NCBI GenBank assembly: GCA_943372195.1
Contig: CALRXS010000023.1
Span: 1-8,251 of the forward strand
From: JAEYZM01 sp943372195
GTDB taxonomy: Bacteria > Bacteroidota > Bacteroidia > Sphingobacteriales > Sphingobacteriaceae
Reading direction: 5' to 3'
DNA length: 8,251 nucleotides
This document shows positions 6,738 through 8,251 of the stretch, piece by piece. Each line of letters begins with the position of its first letter. Position 1 is the stretch's first letter. The notes beneath the pieces were generated by a model. It was not told where the DNA came from. It saw nothing but the letters and a program-made list of their open reading frames with translations, and did no database searches. Made by a program: the position numbers and the translations under genes.

Positions 6738-7295
6738 ATGAAAAACAGAATTATAATATTAAGTATTGCTTTGATTACTTTTTTATCAGCTTGTAAAAAA
6801 GATGATAATAATGTCTACACCCCTAATCCTATCAATGAAGAAGAATTAATTACAACAGTAAGCTTATCATTTCAAAGTAATACCTTCCCTACACTACCTA
6901 TAGTTTATAATTACAGAGATCTTGATGGTATTGGTGGTAATGCACCTACAGTTGATACCATTAAAATCAGTAAAAACTCTATCTACATGTTGAAATTGTA
7001 TTTCTTAGATGAAAGCAAAAACCCTGTTGTAGATATTTCTGACGAAGTAGCAGAAGAGGCTAATGATCACTTAGTAGTTTTTGCTACTGATACAAATTAT
7101 TTAAAGATAGATATTTCAGATTTCGATACTAATACACCGGCATTGCCACTCGGACTTAATTCTTTAGTGACTGTTAAAGGTCCGATTAGTACAACATTAC
7201 GTGTTACATTGAAACATCAACCAGGTATTAAGAATGGTGATCCAAATTTAGGTGAGACAGATGTGGAGGTGGTTTATCCGGTTGTTATTTACTAG
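6738..7295 (+). CDS. Surface-type lipoprotein linked to the TonB-dependent receptor
   Basis: The 185-residue protein has a lipoprotein signal ending in the lipobox LSAC with C19 as the lipidated residue. The mature start CKKDD fits the Bacteroidota lipoprotein export signal (a lysine followed by two acidic residues), so it is probably displayed on the cell surface. The remainder looks all-beta: ELITTVSLSF, then YNYRDLDGIGGNAPTVDTI, MLKLYFLDESKNPVVDI, EEANDHLVVF and TTLRVTLKHQPGIKNGDP. This pattern, including RDLDG..GNAP and FLDESK, matches my memory of Bacteroidota proteins sometimes labelled 'type 1 periplasmic binding fold superfamily' that follow TonB-dependent receptors; that label is poorly supported by function. 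It starts 12 bases after the receptor stop, so the two are co-transcribed. A role in capturing the ligand for the receptor, comparable in position to SusD or HusA, is inferred. The operon ends at the hairpin at 7342. Confidence 0.85.
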   Translation: MKNRIIILSIALITFLSACKKDDNNVYTPNPINEEELITTVSLSFQSNTFPTLPIVYNYRDLDGIGGNAPTVDTIKISKNSIYMLKLYFLDESKNPVVDISDEVAEEANDHLVVFATDTNYLKIDISDFDTNTPALPLGLNSLVTVKGPISTTLRVTLKHQPGIKNGDPNLGETDVEVVYPVVIY

Positions 7296-7309
7296 TACGT
7301 AATACGTAA
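7296..7309 (+). repeat. Tandem heptamer TACGTAA x2
   Basis: TACGTAA occurs twice head to tail directly after the lipoprotein stop codon (7293-7295). TACGTA is itself palindromic. Short TACGTAA-like arrays are, as I recall, common between genes in Bacteroidota, but two copies are too few to say more. The following stretch to 7341 is A-rich and featureless. Confidence 0.6.
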
Positions 7310-7341
7310 TAAGAAAATAGAAAAACGGGAATACGAAAATT

Positions 7342-7377
7342 GTAGAGCCCCATAATTTTATGGGGCTCTACTTTTTT
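7342..7377 (+). terminator. Strong intrinsic terminator between convergent lipoprotein and hutH genes
   Basis: GTAGAGCCCCATAA (7342-7355) pairs perfectly with its reverse complement at 7358-7371, leaving only TT at the centre, and is followed by six T (7372-7377). This ends the plus-strand metal operon. The T run overlaps the end of hutH (stop 7378-7376), and the same hairpin lies 4 bases after the hutH stop, so it may also act for hutH, where the following sequence is only moderately T-rich. The stem is unusually long for a simple terminator and begins with GTAG, the tetranucleotide found at the foot of RAYT-recognised REP hairpins, so it could also be a palindromic mobile element. Confidence 0.85.
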
Positions 7378-8251
7378 AATTGAAATTCTTTTTCAAAAAC
7401 TCCGCTGAGTTTCTAATGTCAACCGATAAGTAACGATCTTCAGTATTTCTTGAAACTACTTTTCTATAATCAGCAAGAATTTCTTCTATGATGCTTGATG
7501 ATTTTAATGGTCTTCTGAATTCTAATGCTTGAGCTGCATTTAATAATTCAATTCCTAATATTTGATCTAAGTTATTTACCACTCTCAATAATTTTGTAGC
7601 AGCATTTGCACCCATACTTACATGGTCTTCTTGTCCGTTCGATGATACAATCGAATCAACAGAGGCCGGAGTACATAATTGCTTATTCTCTGAAACGATT
7701 GATGCTGCTGTATATTGAGGGATCATGAAGCCTGAATTTAATCCGGGATTCTCCACTAAAAATGCAGGTAAATTTCTTTGTCCTGATATTAATAAATAGG
7801 TTCTTCTCTCTGAAATATTTCCCAACTCTGCTAATGCAATCGCTAAGAAATCTAATACCAATGCCAATGGTTGTCCGTGGAAATTACCTCCTGACAAAAT
7901 CAAATCTTCATCAGGGAAAACATTCGGATTATCAGTAACAGAATTGATTTCAGTTGTAACTACTTTTCTAACATGTTCAATAGTATCTTTACTTGCACCA
8001 TGTACTTGTGGTACACATCTGAATGAATAAGGATCTTGAACTTGTTCTTTTTTCTGTTTTACAATTTCAGAATCAATAAGAATATCATTGATATTTACAG
8101 CTGTCATCGTTTGACCTTCGTGCGCTCTAACATCATGTATTAAATGATGGAAAGCATCAATTCTTCCATCGAATGCATCTAATGACATAGCTGCTAATAA
8201 ATCAGCTTGATAAGATTGACGCTTTGCTTGCATTAAGCAGTAAACTGCATA
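7376..8251 (-). CDS. hutH: Histidine ammonia-lyase, C-terminal part (5' end outside window)
   Basis: The frame is open to the right edge; six further codons (YAVYCL) precede the methionine at 8233-8231, which is internal and not the start. About 291 codons are present. The cytoplasmic enzyme removes ammonia from L-histidine to give trans-urocanate, the substrate of HutU. Numbering from that internal methionine, conserved stretches are DPYSFRCVPQVHGA at 67-80 (its arginine is an active-site residue in the family), NSVTDNPNVFPD at 97-108, GGNFHGQPLA at 115-124, SGFMIPQYTAAS at 167-178 and SSNGQEDHVSMG at 197-208 (catalytic-site glutamate). The Ala-Ser-Gly triad that forms the MIO cofactor lies in the missing N-terminal part, roughly 205 residues. 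A different MIO lyase is formally possible, but hutU nearby favours HutH. It ends 4 bases from a long hairpin and converges on the metal-type operon. Confidence 0.95.
   Translation of the reverse strand, partial: YAVYCLMQAKRQSYQADLLAAMSLDAFDGRIDAFHHLIHDVRAHEGQTMTAVNINDILIDSEIVKQKKEQVQDPYSFRCVPQVHGASKDTIEHVRKVVTTEINSVTDNPNVFPDEDLILSGGNFHGQPLALVLDFLAIALAELGNISERRTYLLISGQRNLPAFLVENPGLNSGFMIPQYTAASIVSENKQLCTPASVDSIVSSNGQEDHVSMGANAATKLLRVVNNLDQILGIELLNAAQALEFRRPLKSSSIIEEILADYRKVVSRNTEDRYLSVDIRNSAEFLKKNFN

Noticed and set aside
4017..7295. Polysaccharide utilisation locus (SusC/SusD)
   Set aside because: The receptor is shorter than typical SusC proteins, the lipoprotein is far smaller than SusD (about 500 residues), and no carbohydrate-active enzymes are nearby.
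7296..7309. Start of a CRISPR or larger tandem array
   Set aside because: Only two 7-base units without spacers.
8231..8233. ATG as the start of hutH
   Set aside because: The frame stays open upstream to the window edge and the preceding YAVYCL fits the enzyme's helix; the true start is outside the window.

Overview
The window looks like a stretch of chromosome from a low-GC member of the Bacteroidota. The signs are promoter boxes of the TAnnTTTG type, A/T-rich leaders without Shine-Dalgarno sequences, a TonB-dependent receptor with an N-terminal carboxypeptidase-regulatory-like domain, and a lipoprotein whose mature end reads CKKDD, which fits the Bacteroidota surface-export signal. I cannot name a genus.

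Layout from left to right: (1) the first 26 codons of a probable glycosyltransferase on the minus strand, cut by the left edge; (2) meaB, a G3E-type GTPase, on the plus strand; (3) a minus-strand pair of overlapping genes, a REP-associated tyrosine transposase (RAYT) followed by a DinB/YfiT-like metal-binding-fold protein, whose end overlaps the end of meaB; (4) a short gene-free segment with a small stem-loop and a perfect 34-bp palindrome; (5) hutU (urocanate hydratase) on the minus strand; (6) a divergent promoter region; (7) a plus-strand three-gene operon: small exported His/Cys-rich protein, TonB-dependent receptor, surface-type lipoprotein; (8) a strong terminator hairpin; (9) the C-terminal part of hutH (histidine ammonia-lyase) on the minus strand, cut by the right edge.

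Two themes stand out. First, hutU and hutH, successive steps of histidine breakdown (histidine to urocanate to imidazolonepropionate), are separated by an oppositely oriented operon that looks like a metal-uptake system: two HxHxH clusters and a CxxC in the small protein, and a His-bearing motif in the receptor. Histidine is a major chelator of zinc, copper and nickel, so a link between histidine catabolism and metal supply is a reasonable hypothesis. Second, each hut gene has a long palindrome 3 to 4 bases after its stop codon, and a RAYT transposase, the enzyme class known to move such palindromes, sits next to one of them.
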